DNA from: Bauldia sp.
GTDB lineage: Bacteria > Pseudomonadota > Alphaproteobacteria > Rhizobiales > Kaistiaceae
Reading direction: 5' to 3'
Length of the DNA stretch: 64,000 nt
NCBI GenBank assembly: GCA_028284325.1
Contig: JANQRX010000003.1
Span: 310,001 to 374,000 of the forward strand
Shown here: piece by piece, positions 41,594-57,488 of the stretch
How the letters are laid out: each line of letters opens with the position of its first letter
Numbering within the stretch: the first letter of the stretch is position 1
Position numbers and translations under genes: made by a program
Notes under the pieces: generated by a model
Told to the model about the DNA's origin: nothing
The model's database searches: none
Seen by the model: the letters and a program-made list of their open reading frames with translations, nothing else

Positions 41594-41903
41594 CCGCTGC
41601 TTGTGCGCCGCGCAACCGACTGGCGCAACCCTTGACCCATGCAATGCACGACCCGGACACCAAGCCGGGTCGGCAGCGCCTTGCTGCCCGTGTTAAAATC
41701 TGGCAGATTGAAGGAAATAGGACAGGTCTACTGTCCAATCTGTTCGGTGGTGCGGCCCGCAGGGCCGACCGCAACGCGGGCCGCGAGAGCCTGGCGTCCG
41801 GGCAGCATTCTAGGAACACGCGTGGCGGCGAAGAACGCCCCGCCGGTTGATATCCGCGGGCGAGGGCATGCGCCGCCGGGCAGTGAGGGACGCGAGGCAG
41901 ACG
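41594..41903 (+). other. structured leader region of gltB with four inverted repeats
   Basis: This stretch has no gene but contains four successive perfect inverted repeats. They are GACCCGG/CCGGGTC (41650-41671), GGCAGC/GCTGCC (41672-41688), GGACAG/CTGTCC (41720-41736) and GCGGCCCGC/GCGGGCCGC (41752-41784), with loops of 8, 5, 5 and 15 bases. TTAAAA sits between the second and third. A CTTGAC at 41631 could be a -35 element. None is followed by a T-run, so they are not ordinary terminators. No named riboswitch class is recognised. Confidence 0.55.
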
Positions 41904-46592
<4,689 letters not shown>

Positions 46593-46609
46593 GTCGTCAG
46601 GTGGAGAGT

Positions 46610-48028
46610 ATGGGCAAGATCACCGGATTCCTTGAGATCGACCGGCGCGAACGCGGCTATGAGCCGGCAAGCGATCGCGTGCGCCATTATCGCGAGTTCG
46701 TCCTTCCCCTGTCGGACGACGGCACGCGGGAGCAGGCCGCGCGCTGCATGGATTGCGGCATCCCCTACTGTCACACCGGCTGTCCGGTGAACAACCAGAT
46801 TCCCGACTGGAACGATCTCGTCTACAACGACGACTGGGAGCGGGCCTGCCAGAACCTCCATTCGACCAACAACTTCCCGGAGTTCACCGGGCGCATTTGC
46901 CCTGCCCCGTGCGAAGCCGCCTGCACGCTCAACATCATCGACCAGCCTGTGACCATCAAGACGATCGAGTGCGCGATCGTCGATCGCGGCTGGAGCGAAG
47001 GCTGGGTCGTGCCGCAACCGGCCCAGCGACTGACCGGCAAGCGGGTTGCCGTCGTCGGCAGCGGCCCCGCCGGGCTCGCCTGCGCCCAGCAGCTCGCGCG
47101 GGCCGGGTACGACGTCCACGTCTACGAGAAGCACGCCACCGCCGGTGGGCTGTTGCGTTACGGCATCCCCGATTTCAAGATGGAGAAGCACCACATCGAC
47201 CGCCGCGTCGCCCAGATGGAGGCGGAGGGCGTGGTGTTCCACTACAACGTCCACGTCGGCATCGAGATGGATGTCGACGATCTCGTGCGCGGCTACGACG
47301 CCGTGGCGCTCGCCGGCGGCGCCGAGCATCCCCGCGATCTGCCGATCCCCGGCCGCGATCTCGACGGCATCCATTTCGCGATGGACTTCCTGCCCCAGCA
47401 GAACCGCCGCAACAGCGACGAGCCGCTCGGCAACGTCCAGCCGCTCCTCGCCAGCGGCAAGCATGTGGTGGTGATCGGCGGCGGGGATACAGGTTCAGAC
47501 TGTATCGGCACCTCCCACCGCCAGGGCGCGCTGTCGGTGACCCAGCTTGAAATCATGCCCAAGCCACCGGTCCACGAGGACAAGGGCCTCACCTGGCCGG
47601 ACTGGCCGCTGATACTCAGGACCTCGACCAGCCAGGAAGAAGGTGCCGAGCGCGATTTCTCGGTGATGACCAAGAAATTCACCGGCCGCGACGGCGCCGT
47701 CGAGGAACTCCATTGCATCCGCGTCGACGACAAGCTCAAGCCCATCGAGGGCACGGACTTCGTCATCAAGACCGATCTTGTGCTCCTGGCCATGGGTTTC
47801 CTCGGCCCGGTCGGCGACGGCATGATCGAGAACCTCGGCGTCGACCTCGATCCGCGCAGCAACGTGCTGGCCAACACCGACGATTACCGGTCGAGCCGCG
47901 ACGGCGTCTTCGCCTGCGGCGACATGCGTCGTGGCCAGTCGCTGGTGGTGTGGGCGATCCGCGAGGGACGGCAATGCGCCCGCGCCGTCGACGATTTTCT
48001 GATGGGCGCGACCACCCTGCCGCGCTGA
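46610..48028 (+). CDS. gltD: glutamate synthase (NADPH) small subunit
   Basis: The 472-residue protein has the N-terminal 4Fe-4S cysteines (C46, C49, C54, C58 and C97, C101, C105), an FAD site [18 protein letters not shown] and an NADPH site [15 protein letters not shown]. It ends with the FAD-binding [17 protein letters not shown] segment. It transfers electrons from NADPH to GltB. The ATG at 46610 has GGTGGAG before it; a GTG nine bases earlier is an alternative start. It forms an operon with gltB. Confidence 0.96.
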   Translation: MGKITGFLEIDRRERGYEPASDRVRHYREFVLPLSDDGTREQAARCMDCGIPYCHTGCPVNNQIPDWNDLVYNDDWERACQNLHSTNNFPEFTGRICPAPCEAACTLNIIDQPVTIKTIECAIVDRGWSEGWVVPQPAQRLTGKRVAVVGSGPAGLACAQQLARAGYDVHVYEKHATAGGLLRYGIPDFKMEKHHIDRRVAQMEAEGVVFHYNVHVGIEMDVDDLVRGYDAVALAGGAEHPRDLPIPGRDLDGIHFAMDFLPQQNRRNSDEPLGNVQPLLASGKHVVVIGGGDTGSDCIGTSHRQGALSVTQLEIMPKPPVHEDKGLTWPDWPLILRTSTSQEEGAERDFSVMTKKFTGRDGAVEELHCIRVDDKLKPIEGTDFVIKTDLVLLAMGFLGPVGDGMIENLGVDLDPRSNVLANTDDYRSSRDGVFACGDMRRGQSLVVWAIREGRQCARAVDDFLMGATTLPR

Positions 48029-48040
48029 CCGCGGACGTAG

Positions 48041-49240
48041 CTAGTTGGTGCTGACCGGCGTGGCCGGCAGCGGTTCCCGCGAGTTCGGCGGCCAACTGTG
48101 GTCGTCGACGCGCCCGCCGACGATCTCCGGGCTCTGCCCCTCGATGATGAGCAACTGCTGGGGCGACGGCTCCTCGCCTTCGGCAACCGACAGCGCCATC
48201 GCCTCCGGCTCGCCGGCCAGCTCGTCGCGGGCGCCGGGCCGCGGGCCCGACAGCGAGATGATTGGACCCACCAGGCGCTTCTCCCCGTCCGGGCCGATCT
48301 CGATCTGGCTGGTCGGACTGGACAAGAGCAACACGTCGCTGGCACCGGTGCCGAAGCCGATCTGCCGCTTCATCTCGCGATCCACGTAGAAGGCAAGCTT
48401 CAGCCGCCCGGCACGCGTGAAGTTGATGCCGTCCTTGGTGCGCAGCGCCCGCAGGTTGCCGTCGACATCGGGACCGGACGACACGAACCGTCCGTCCTCG
48501 TTGGCGAAGCCGTTCCAGATGTCGATGAAGTAGCCGCCGAGTTCGACGACGGCGGGTTTGTACAGACCGTTGAAATAGGCCATGTCGCGCGAGAACGAGG
48601 CCGAGCGCATCGGCGCCGTCCCCACCCAGAAGAACGGCCGGCCATAGACCTCCAGGGTTTGCGCGATCTCCCTGATGCGCCCGGCATAGGCCTGCTCCCA
48701 GTCGGACGAGAGCGGCGCGTAACGCTTGCCGTCCTGCTTGATCTGCTGCCGGTCATTGGAGCCGATCGCGACCACCACCACGTCAGGCTGCTCCTCGTTG
48801 AGGATATCCGGCAGCAGGCCGCGCCAGTCGTAGTAGTCGTCACGGACGAGGCCGGAGTTGCCGTTGGCGCGATTCATGATGGCAACCCGCGTCTCCTCCG
48901 CGAACGTCTGGTCGAGACCGCGGGCGACGGCGCCGGCAACGAAGTCGCCGACCACCAGAATCCGCAACGCCGTTTCTTCCTTGGGCTGAACTTCCGCCGG
49001 GGGCGGTGCGGCAACGGCCGGCGCGCTTCGCTGCCGGCTCCTGCGCACCGGTGCCTGCGGTTCGGGCGCCCTTTGGCGCGCCCTGCGGCCGAACAGCATC
49101 TGCAGGAAGCTGCGGCCTTCCGTCCGGGCCTGGGCTTCGGCGGGTTCCACCAGAGAGAGCGGGACATCCGGCGAGATCGGGGCGGTGAGCGCCGTCGCCG
49201 CGACGGCGAGAACGAGGGACGCCCGGCGCACAACCATCAT
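48041..49240 (-). CDS. DUF459 family SGNH-hydrolase-like exported protein
   Basis: The 399-residue protein has a signal sequence (to about residue 36), a basic/proline linker and a DUF459 SGNH-type domain from about residue 90. Block I reads [14 protein letters not shown] where active SGNH hydrolases have GDS, so the catalytic serine is replaced by phenylalanine. The later blocks [12 protein letters not shown] and the [17 protein letters not shown] region (Asp replaced by Asn-Phe context before Thr) are recognisable. Such proteins may modify or bind cell-envelope glycans. It starts nine bases after the lytic transglycosylase gene on the same strand. Confidence 0.82.
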   Translation of the reverse strand: MMVVRRASLVLAVAATALTAPISPDVPLSLVEPAEAQARTEGRSFLQMLFGRRARQRAPEPQAPVRRSRQRSAPAVAAPPPAEVQPKEETALRILVVGDFVAGAVARGLDQTFAEETRVAIMNRANGNSGLVRDDYYDWRGLLPDILNEEQPDVVVVAIGSNDRQQIKQDGKRYAPLSSDWEQAYAGRIREIAQTLEVYGRPFFWVGTAPMRSASFSRDMAYFNGLYKPAVVELGGYFIDIWNGFANEDGRFVSSGPDVDGNLRALRTKDGINFTRAGRLKLAFYVDREMKRQIGFGTGASDVLLLSSPTSQIEIGPDGEKRLVGPIISLSGPRPGARDELAGEPEAMALSVAEGEEPSPQQLLIIEGQSPEIVGGRVDDHSWPPNSREPLPATPVSTN

Positions 49241-49249
49241 GGCGCCCGC

Positions 49250-50452
49250 CTAGCGCGCTTCGAGGCGCTGCAGCAGGTCGCGCGAATCCACCCCGTCGGG
49301 ACGCAACCCGGCATGGGCCTGGTAACGCCGGATGGCGTCGCGGCTGCCGCTGCCGATATCGCCGTCGATCTCACCATCGTAGTAGCCTAGCGCTGCGAGC
49401 CGCACCTGCAAGCGTTTCCGCTCCGACAGGGTGAGCGGCTTCTCGTGCGGTGGCCAGTCGGTCACGAACGCCCCGCCGCCCGCCAGACGATCCGCGAGAT
49501 GCCCGACCGCCAGCGCGTAGGCGTTGGAGTTGTTGTAGCGCTTGATCACCCGGAAGTTCCGGATCACCAGGAACGAGGGGCCGTTCGCCCCGGCCGGCCG
49601 GTGGAGGATCGCCTTGTCGCCGGGCCGCGGAAACGCCTTGCCGCCGACGCGGCGAATGCCGCGTTTCTCCCACGCCGCCACGCTGCGCTCGGCGCGCCCG
49701 CCGCTGTAGCTCCGCGGCACCAGCACCTCGTAGCCCCAGGTCTGGCCGTCCCGCCAGCCGGCCTTGTCGAGATAGTTGGCCGTCGAGGCCAGCGCATCGG
49801 GAATCGACGTCCAGATGTTGCGCTGGCCGTCGCCGTCGAAATCGGCGCCATAGGCCTCGAAGGTGGTGGGAATGAACTGCGTGTGCCCCATGGCGCCGGC
49901 CCACGACCCCGTCATCGCCGACGGAGCGACATCGCCCCGCTGGATGATCTTGAGCGCGGCTAGCAATTGCTGGCGGCCATATTTGGCAAGCCGCCCACCG
50001 GACGAGGCCAGCGTCGCCAGCGACCGGATGGTGCTCTTCACCAGGCGAGGATTGGTGAGCACCGCGCCGTAATGGCTCTCCATGCCCCAGATCGCGGCAA
50101 CAACATGCTTGCTGACCCCGTAGCGCGCTTCGATGGCATCAAAGAGGTCGCCATGCTCGGAGAGCACCCGCGCCCCTTCGATCAGCCGCTCCTCGGTCAC
50201 CATCCGGCCCATGTAGTGCCAGATCTCGGTCTTGAACTCGGGCTGGCTGCGGGAGCGCGAGCGGACATCCGGATCCGGCTGAAAGCCGGAGAGCGCGGCG
50301 TTGTAGGTGGCCCGCGAGATGCCCGCCGCCTTGGCCGTGGGCCAGAACGACCGCACCCATTCCGCCCCCGTGGCGGCCGAGGCCGGCGGGATCGCCGCCA
50401 GGAGCAGGACGATCGAAGCGGCTAGAACGCGCGAAATCATCGGTGAACACAT
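49250..50452 (-). CDS. lytic murein transglycosylase (MltB-like, SLT_2) with peptidoglycan-binding domain
   Basis: The 400-residue exported protein has a signal peptide (to about residue 27) and an SLT_2 domain. The catalytic glutamate is in AAIWGMESHYGAVL (E125), with SWAGAMGHTQFIPTTF and DGDGQRNIW following. A C-terminal PG_binding_1 domain covers about residues 335-398 (RLAALGYYDGEIDGDIG). It cleaves glycan strands to 1,6-anhydro products in the periplasm. The ATG at 50452 starts the signal sequence; ATG 50440 is equally possible. It forms a pair with the DUF459 gene. Confidence 0.92.
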   Translation of the reverse strand: MCSPMISRVLAASIVLLLAAIPPASAATGAEWVRSFWPTAKAAGISRATYNAALSGFQPDPDVRSRSRSQPEFKTEIWHYMGRMVTEERLIEGARVLSEHGDLFDAIEARYGVSKHVVAAIWGMESHYGAVLTNPRLVKSTIRSLATLASSGGRLAKYGRQQLLAALKIIQRGDVAPSAMTGSWAGAMGHTQFIPTTFEAYGADFDGDGQRNIWTSIPDALASTANYLDKAGWRDGQTWGYEVLVPRSYSGGRAERSVAAWEKRGIRRVGGKAFPRPGDKAILHRPAGANGPSFLVIRNFRVIKRYNNSNAYALAVGHLADRLAGGGAFVTDWPPHEKPLTLSERKRLQVRLAALGYYDGEIDGDIGSGSRDAIRRYQAHAGLRPDGVDSRDLLQRLEAR

Positions 50453-50499
50453 GGTCGCGTTGATCCCGGAAGAACGAATCGTGCCGTCATATAGGGCGC

Positions 50500-51492
50500 C
50501 TAGATGGTGGCATTGCGACGGCCGAGCGCCTGCTCCCAGCGAAGCGCGTCGGCCACGATCCGTTCCAGGTCGTCGTGGTTCGGCTCCCAGGCAAAGTTGG
50601 AGCGCAAGAGCGCCGGCGAGGCCACGATCTGCGCCGGATCGCCCGGGCGACGCTCGGCCGGTTCGGCGCGGAAATCCACGCCGCTCACCTTGCGCACGGT
50701 TTCCACCACTTCCAGCACCGAATAGCCGCGTCCATAGCCGCAATTGGCGATCAGGCTGTCGCCACCGCCCCGCAGGTAGGCGAGCGCGTCGCGATGGGCG
50801 GCCACCAGATCGCTGACATGGATGTAGTCGCGGACGCAGGTGCCGTCGGGCGTCGGGTAGTCGGTGCCGTACACCTTCATGCCGTCGCGCTTGCCAAGCG
50901 CGGTTTCGGCCGCGACCTTGATGAGGTGGGTCGCCCCCTTGGTGGATTGCCCGGTCCGGCCGGCAGGGTCGGCGCCGGCAACGTTGAAGTAGCGCAGCGC
51001 CACGTAGCGCAGCCCGTGCGCCGCGCCCGCATCGGTCAGCATCATCTCGGTCATCAGCTTCGATCGACCGTAAGGCGATTCCGGCTGGAGCGGCGCACCT
51101 TCATCGACCGGCACCTGCTCCGGCGTACCGTAGACGGCGGCCGTGGAGGAGAAGATGAAATGCGGCACGCGGTTGGCGACCGCCGCGGTGATAAGCGCGT
51201 GGCTCTTGACGGTGTTGTTGTAGTAGTAGGCGAGCGGCTGGGCGACCGAGTCCGGGACAACAATGGACCCGGCGAAATGGATGACCGCCTCGATCTGGTG
51301 ATCGACGAAGAGCCTGGCGAGCAGTTCGCGATCGCCGACATCGCCCTCGATGATCGTGGCCTCCGGCCCGATCGCCCACCGGAAGCCGGTCGAGAAATCA
51401 TCGAGCACGACGACCTGTTCGCCGTCGTCGAGGAGCCGCCAGACCATGTGGCTGCCGATGTAGCCGCCGCCGCCGGTGACCAGTACGCTCAT
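50500..51492 (-). CDS. galE: UDP-glucose 4-epimerase
   Basis: The 330-residue extended SDR has VLVTGGGGYIGSHMVW (NAD site), FSSTAAVYG and the catalytic YGRSKLMTEM (YxxxK), followed by RYFNVAGADPAG, all typical of GalE. It interconverts UDP-glucose and UDP-galactose for polysaccharide and LPS synthesis. It is divergent from galU, which makes its substrate; the 113-base intergenic region carries both starts. The ATG at 51492 opens the nucleotide-binding strand. Confidence 0.95.
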   Translation of the reverse strand: MSVLVTGGGGYIGSHMVWRLLDDGEQVVVLDDFSTGFRWAIGPEATIIEGDVGDRELLARLFVDHQIEAVIHFAGSIVVPDSVAQPLAYYYNNTVKSHALITAAVANRVPHFIFSSTAAVYGTPEQVPVDEGAPLQPESPYGRSKLMTEMMLTDAGAAHGLRYVALRYFNVAGADPAGRTGQSTKGATHLIKVAAETALGKRDGMKVYGTDYPTPDGTCVRDYIHVSDLVAAHRDALAYLRGGGDSLIANCGYGRGYSVLEVVETVRKVSGVDFRAEPAERRPGDPAQIVASPALLRSNFAWEPNHDDLERIVADALRWEQALGRRNATI

Positions 51493-51605
51493 GCCGCGCT
51501 CCGCTTCAGGGCTGTCGAGGATCACATAACCCTAGTGAAAGAGTGTTGACGCCACCTTGCCGGACCGGCACCACTGTCAGCGGCATCTGATATGGGATTT
51601 TGAGT

Positions 51606-52490
51606 ATGCACGCGCCGATCCGCAAGGCGGTCTTCCCGGTTGCCGGCCTCGGAACACGCTTCCTGCCGGCCACCAAGGCCATGCCCAAGGAGATGCTGAC
51701 GGTGGTCGATCGGCCGCTGATCCAGTACGTCGTCGACGAAGCGCGCGCGGCCGGCATCGAACATTTCATCTTCGTGACCGGGCGCAACAAGGGCGTCATC
51801 GAGGACCATTTCGACGTGCAGGTTGAACTGGAATCGACGCTGCGCGAGCGTGGGCGCGACGCCGCACTGGAAGAGCTGGCCAGGGACCTGCCCGCCCCCG
51901 GCCAGTTAAGCTTCACGCGCCAGCAGGTGCCGCTCGGCCTTGGCCATGCCGTCTGGTGCGCGCGCGAGCTGGTTGGCCAGGAGCCGTTTGCCGTCCTGCT
52001 GCCCGACATGATCATGCGCGGCGGTGGCGGCGGGTGCCTGCCGCAGATGGTGGCCGCCTATCGCCAGTCGGGCGGCAACATCATTGCCGTCGAGGCCTGC
52101 GACCCGGAGCGCACCGACCAGTACGGCATCGTTGGTGTGGGTGAGACGGTCTCGGCGGACGGCTTCCGGATCACGTCCATGATCGAGAAACCGTCACCGG
52201 AGACCGCGCCGTCCAATCTCTACATCAACGGCCGCTACATTCTGCAGCCGGAGATCTTCGACCTCCTCGCCGAGCAGACAACCGGCGCCGGCAACGAGAT
52301 CCAGTTGACCGACGCGATGATCCGCTTGTCGGAATCGCAGTCGTTTTTCGGTCACCGGTTCCGGGGACGGACCTTCGACTGCGGCTCGAAGATCGGCTTC
52401 CTCGCCGCCAACGTCGCCTTCGCCCTCGACCGTGAGGACCTTCAGAGCCCGCTCACCGAGGAAATCCGGTCGCTCCTCGCCGACCGCTAG
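51606..52490 (+). CDS. galU: UTP-glucose-1-phosphate uridylyltransferase
   Basis: The 294-residue protein has the nucleotidyltransferase start [20 protein letters not shown], the [20 protein letters not shown] segment and [19 protein letters not shown], all diagnostic of GalU. It makes UDP-glucose from UTP and glucose-1-phosphate. The ATG at 51606 is used; a TTG two codons earlier is possible. Its stop overlaps the stop of the outer-membrane barrel gene by four bases tail to tail. Confidence 0.95.
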   Translation: MHAPIRKAVFPVAGLGTRFLPATKAMPKEMLTVVDRPLIQYVVDEARAAGIEHFIFVTGRNKGVIEDHFDVQVELESTLRERGRDAALEELARDLPAPGQLSFTRQQVPLGLGHAVWCARELVGQEPFAVLLPDMIMRGGGGGCLPQMVAAYRQSGGNIIAVEACDPERTDQYGIVGVGETVSADGFRITSMIEKPSPETAPSNLYINGRYILQPEIFDLLAEQTTGAGNEIQLTDAMIRLSESQSFFGHRFRGRTFDCGSKIGFLAANVAFALDREDLQSPLTEEIRSLLADR

Positions 52491-53740
52491 CGTTGCAGGC
52501 GCATTTGCAACCGCACGGCATGGTCGCCGTAGCTGCTGCCGGCATTGGTGCTCGCGACCCGCTCATGCTCATAGCGAGCTGAGATTTCCGCAAGGCGGTT
52601 GGGCCGCCACGCGGCGCCAAGTCCCAACCGAAGCTCGGTATCCCGGCGACCGCGGCCGAGATAGTCCACCAGCGCCGCCGCGGCATCGGCCGTCAACGTC
52701 ACATTGGGCCGCCATGCGTACGCGATCCCGGTCGTCGCCTCGCGCCGAAGCGTCCCCGATGACGACGCGCTGGTGGTCGGGCTCAGACTGGTGGCGAAGC
52801 CGGCCGTAACGGTGGTCAACGGCGACGCGGCCCAGACCAGGGAACCGTCGGCGGTCCAGGTCCCGACATCGGCGAGGGCCGGATCGTCGACCCAGGCCTG
52901 GAGCCAGCCGGTCGAGGCCTCGCCGCTGAGGCGTTCGCCGTGCGCGAACGACAGCCCACCGACAGCGGCCAGCTCGGTGACGCTCCGCCGCAGACCGTTG
53001 TTGTCGAGCACGCGGTCGTACTGGCGTCGCGCGAGGCTGGCCTCGACGAACGGCGTGACCACACCGGTTCGCAGCCCCAGGCGCCCGGTCACCTGCGCGC
53101 GCGTATTGGTGCGGTAGCCCTGATCGACTGAGGCGCCGCCGCTGCGCCCGTTTTCGTAGACGGTTCTCTCAACCGTCGCCGTCAGGGCCGTCTGCACACG
53201 GCCGGCGCCGCCGGCAAGGCCCGCCGAACCGCTGAAGGCATGGATGCCGGGACGCGCGTCCAAACCGCCCGGCGTGTCCGGGTCGGTGGCGCTCTGCTGG
53301 TCGTAGCCGTAGCCGGCGGCGAAATCGGCCGTCCACTGGTCGGCCAGGTCGAGGCGCAGCGCGGCGTTGGCAGCGGCATCCATTGCACTCTGGCCGCCGG
53401 TCAGCGGGCGCCGGTAGGTACCCCGGACATCGAAGGTCGCCTGGTGGCGCGACCAGTTGGAGCGAAGCGTCAGCTCCGGCGTCACGCTGACACTGGCCGA
53501 GGCGCCGCCACCACCGTCGTTGGTCGCCGCGTCGACCCCGACGGTCAAAGCGGGGAAGGCACTGAACGTCCCGGCGCCAAGGCCGAGCGGCTCGTAGGGG
53601 TCGATGACCGGCGATGTCCGCCGCAGGAGGTCACCCGTGATCGTCGTCGGCGCGGCGACGTCGGGCGCTTCCTGGGCTTCGGCGGCCGGAAGGACCGCAA
53701 AGACGGACAGAGCGACAAGAAGGTGGATGGCGGTACGCAT
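52487..53740 (-). CDS. outer membrane beta-barrel protein
   Basis: The 417-residue protein has a signal peptide (cut after AEAQ, about residue 23), a short linker with [18 protein letters not shown], and then a series of amphipathic beta-strands rich in alternating aromatic/threonine residues ending in [11 protein letters not shown]. The pattern resembles the BBP2-type barrel family found near exopolysaccharide genes, where members may help export glycans. The final residue is Arg rather than the usual Phe/Tyr. Function is inferred only from fold-like features and the galU/galE/kdsD context. Confidence 0.72.
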   Translation of the reverse strand: MRTAIHLLVALSVFAVLPAAEAQEAPDVAAPTTITGDLLRRTSPVIDPYEPLGLGAGTFSAFPALTVGVDAATNDGGGGASASVSVTPELTLRSNWSRHQATFDVRGTYRRPLTGGQSAMDAAANAALRLDLADQWTADFAAGYGYDQQSATDPDTPGGLDARPGIHAFSGSAGLAGGAGRVQTALTATVERTVYENGRSGGASVDQGYRTNTRAQVTGRLGLRTGVVTPFVEASLARRQYDRVLDNNGLRRSVTELAAVGGLSFAHGERLSGEASTGWLQAWVDDPALADVGTWTADGSLVWAASPLTTVTAGFATSLSPTTSASSSGTLRREATTGIAYAWRPNVTLTADAAAALVDYLGRGRRDTELRLGLGAAWRPNRLAEISARYEHERVASTNAGSSYGDHAVRLQMRLQR

Positions 53741-53880
53741 GGACCTCGCCCGGCGGCCGGCGGCCGATACTTGCCGAAACGTAAACCGTGATGGTTAAGC
53801 GTTCGTTTCAGGCACGAGTATCGAGCCGAGGCAAAAACTGCTAGATCGGCTCAGTTTTCGGCCATTGGAGGCGCCCGATC

Positions 53881-54882
53881 GTGGCTTTGCCCAAGAGCCC
53901 ACCCGCGACGGCGGACAAGGAGACCGCATCCGCGTCGGCCCGGCGCACGCTGCAGACCGAGACCGCAGGCCTGACCGCGACCATCGCGGCACTGGACGAC
54001 GGCCTGGCCGGGCCGTTTGACGAGGCGGTGGGCACGATCGATCGGGCCGCGGGCCGCGTCGTTGTCTCCGGCATGGGCAAGAGCGGTCACGTGGCGCGCA
54101 AGATCGCGGCCACCCTCGCCTCCACCGGCACGCCGGCGTTGTTTGTCCACCCGGCCGAGGCCAGCCACGGCGACCTCGGCATGGTGACCGAACAGGACGT
54201 GGTGTTGGCACTGTCGTGGTCAGGCGAGACGCCCGAACTGCGCAACCTGATCGAGCATGCCCGCCGCTGGCGCATTCCGCTGATCGCGGTCACGGCAACC
54301 GGCACAAGCACGCTCGCGCAACTGGCGGACGTCGCGCTCGTGCTGCCGCGAACCGAGGAGGCCTGCCCGCACGGCCTGGCGCCGACCACCTCGGCGATCA
54401 TGCAGATGGCGCTGGGCGATGCTCTCGCGATCGCCCTTCTGGAAAGCCGCGGCTTCACCCGCGAGAAGTATCACACCCTCCACCCGGGCGGCCGGCTGGG
54501 CGCCGACCTGCACGCGGTCGGCAAGATCATGCACGTGGGCGCGGAGATACCGCTGGCCACGCCGGATCAGCGCATGGATGCGGCCCTGATGACGATGACC
54601 GAGAAGCGTCTCGGCTGCCTCGGCGTCGTCGACGGCGACAACCGGCTGATCGGTATCTTCACGGACGGCGACCTGCGTCGCCAACTCGGCCCCGACCTCC
54701 TTGGCAAGACCGTCGGCGAGGTCATGACACGAGATCCCAAGACCATTGGGCCCCACGAACTGGTCGGGGCCGCGCTCGACCTCCTGAATCGCGCCGAGAT
54801 CACGGTGCTGTTCGTGGTTGAGGACGAGCACCCGGTCGGCGTCGTCCACATGCACGACCTCCTGCGGGTCGGCGTCGCCTAG
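53881..54882 (+). CDS. kdsD: D-arabinose 5-phosphate isomerase (KdsD/KpsF)
   Basis: The 333-residue protein has an SIS domain at about residues 45-180 (VVVSGMGKSGHVARKIAATL, FVHPAEASHGDLGM, LALSWSGETPEL) and two CBS domains at about 215-333 (EKRLGCLGVVDGDNRLIGIF, EVMTRDPKTI). It isomerises ribulose 5-phosphate to arabinose 5-phosphate, the first step toward Kdo for LPS. It starts with GTG after GGAGG. An imperfect inverted repeat (AAAACTG/CAGTTTT) lies in the 140-base leader. Confidence 0.94.
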   Translation: MALPKSPPATADKETASASARRTLQTETAGLTATIAALDDGLAGPFDEAVGTIDRAAGRVVVSGMGKSGHVARKIAATLASTGTPALFVHPAEASHGDLGMVTEQDVVLALSWSGETPELRNLIEHARRWRIPLIAVTATGTSTLAQLADVALVLPRTEEACPHGLAPTTSAIMQMALGDALAIALLESRGFTREKYHTLHPGGRLGADLHAVGKIMHVGAEIPLATPDQRMDAALMTMTEKRLGCLGVVDGDNRLIGIFTDGDLRRQLGPDLLGKTVGEVMTRDPKTIGPHELVGAALDLLNRAEITVLFVVEDEHPVGVVHMHDLLRVGVA

Positions 54883-54926
54883 CGACGCACGCGGAGCAGC
54901 CGGGTGGCCGAAGGCGGACAGCGACG

Positions 54927-55874
54927 ATGATACGGTCAGTCCTTCTCACCTTGCTGGCGGTCCTCATTCTCGGTGTGACCATCGCCGTACTGGTCACCTA
55001 CCCGCGATACCGCAACGCCGTCGAAAGCGGCCAGCGGGTCCTCGCGGCCGGCACGATCGTCGCGACCGATCGCGGCGCCATCGAGTATGCCGACAAGGGA
55101 CTCGGCCCGCCCGTACTGGTCGTCCACGGCGCCGGGGGCGGTTACGATCAAGGCCTTCTTCTGGGGCGGGTCTTCGTCGGCGACGAGGTTCGCCACATCG
55201 CCCCGTCCCGGCTCGGCTATCTCAACAGCCCGCTTGGCGAGCCCTCTACCCCGGACGCGCAGGCCGAACTCTACGCCGCCCTCCTCGACCAACTGGCCAT
55301 CGGCCGGGTCTCGGTCGTCGCCGTTTCCGACGGCGGCCCATCGGCGCTTCAGTTCGCGCTCCGATATCCCAAGCGAACGCGCGCGCTGGTCCTGATTTCC
55401 GCCAAGAGCATGACCCCGCCACCGACGACGCCAATTCAGGAGACGGCCTTCTCGCTGATCTTCCGTTCGGATTACTTGTTCTGGGCCATCACTGAGGCCG
55501 CACGGCCGCTTCTGATCCAGCTGTTCGGCGTCGATCCTTCGGTTTTGGCCGAAGCCGATGCAGAAAGCCTTGAACTGGTGAATGGCTTCCTGTCGACCCT
55601 CAATCCCATCAGCCTGCGACGCGCCGGTATCGCCAACGACCGAGCCACCATGGCGGAGCTGTCAGACGAGGACTACCCGCTCCAGCGAATCGCGGCCCCG
55701 ACCTTGGTGATCCATGCCAAAGATGACGGGCTGCAGCCCTTCATGCACGGACGCAACGCTGCGAAGCGCATTCCCGGCGCCGAGACCGATTTCCACCCCC
55801 GTGGCGGGCACATGCTGATGCTCCAGCATGAGGAAGTTCGCAAGCGCGTGTCCGCTTTCCTGCGCGCCCACTAG
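54927..55874 (+). CDS. alpha/beta hydrolase with N-terminal membrane anchor
   Basis: The 315-residue protein begins with a membrane segment (about residues 5-25, LLTLLAVLILGVTIAVLV) and an alpha/beta hydrolase domain. Elements are VLVVHGAGGGYDQG (oxyanion region), the nucleophile elbow VVAVSDGGPSALQF (Ser in VSDGG, where Gly-x-Ser is usual two positions before), LVIHAKDDGLQP (acid) and RGGHMLML (His). It probably acts at the cytoplasmic membrane on the periplasmic side; substrate unknown. It follows kdsD by 44 bases. Confidence 0.82.
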   Translation: MIRSVLLTLLAVLILGVTIAVLVTYPRYRNAVESGQRVLAAGTIVATDRGAIEYADKGLGPPVLVVHGAGGGYDQGLLLGRVFVGDEVRHIAPSRLGYLNSPLGEPSTPDAQAELYAALLDQLAIGRVSVVAVSDGGPSALQFALRYPKRTRALVLISAKSMTPPPTTPIQETAFSLIFRSDYLFWAITEAARPLLIQLFGVDPSVLAEADAESLELVNGFLSTLNPISLRRAGIANDRATMAELSDEDYPLQRIAAPTLVIHAKDDGLQPFMHGRNAAKRIPGAETDFHPRGGHMLMLQHEEVRKRVSAFLRAH

Positions 55875-55886
55875 TCGGCCGCGATG

Positions 55887-56338
55887 TCAGCCGGATTCGG
55901 ACGGCTCCACCTTGAGGACTGCGCCGTCAGCAGCGGCGACCTTGACGCGCGTGCCCGACGGCAGGTCAGGCCCGGCCACGCGCCACTGCGTATCGTCGAT
56001 CCGGATACGCCCCTTGCCGCCCACGATCGGCTCCGACAGCACATAGCTGGTGCCGACAAGCCGCTGGGCACGGTCGTTCAGAAACGGCCGTTCGCCGGGC
56101 GCCGCCTCGCGGCTGAAGACCCGCCGGCCGACGATCACCAGCACGCCCGCCAGCACCACGAACAGGACGACATCCACCTGCCACCCGAACGATGTCACGA
56201 GCGCGAAACCGCCCGTGAGAATGGCCGCGACGCCGAACCACAGGAAGATCGTGCCCGGTAGGAGAATCTCCAGCGCCAGCAGGATCAGCCCGGCGACCAC
56301 CCAGCTCCAGGCGCCGAGTTGTTCGACGAGCTGCGCGA

Positions 56339-56342
<4 letters not shown>
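55887..56342 (-). CDS. NfeD family membrane protein
   Basis: The 151-residue protein has two to three membrane segments (about 12-33, 35-55 and 58-75) and a C-terminal OB-fold (about 85-148, with LNDRAQRLVGTSYVL and GKGRIRIDDTQWRV). Such NfeD proteins partner with SPFH proteins. Its start overlaps the stop of the SPFH gene by four bases (ATGA), consistent with a two-protein complex. Short form without the ClpP-like protease domain. Confidence 0.92.
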
Positions 56343-57310
<968 letters not shown>

Positions 57311-57488
57311 GGCTGAACTCTCCCATAAGGCCGGCGCGAATCACCGCTACCCGGCGCGGATCGTTCACCACATATAGGCTGTCGGCGGCCTCGCTTGAAC
57401 ACGCGGTCCGCGGAACGGCGGACGAATAGCGATGTGTCAGGTCCGACGATCCGGTCGACATCAGCGACCTGCCGGTCAGGTTTGGGGT

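Noticed and set aside
53881..53883. Alternative view that kdsD is kpsF of a capsule locus
   Set aside because: No kps transport genes are nearby; the general KdsD assignment is enough.
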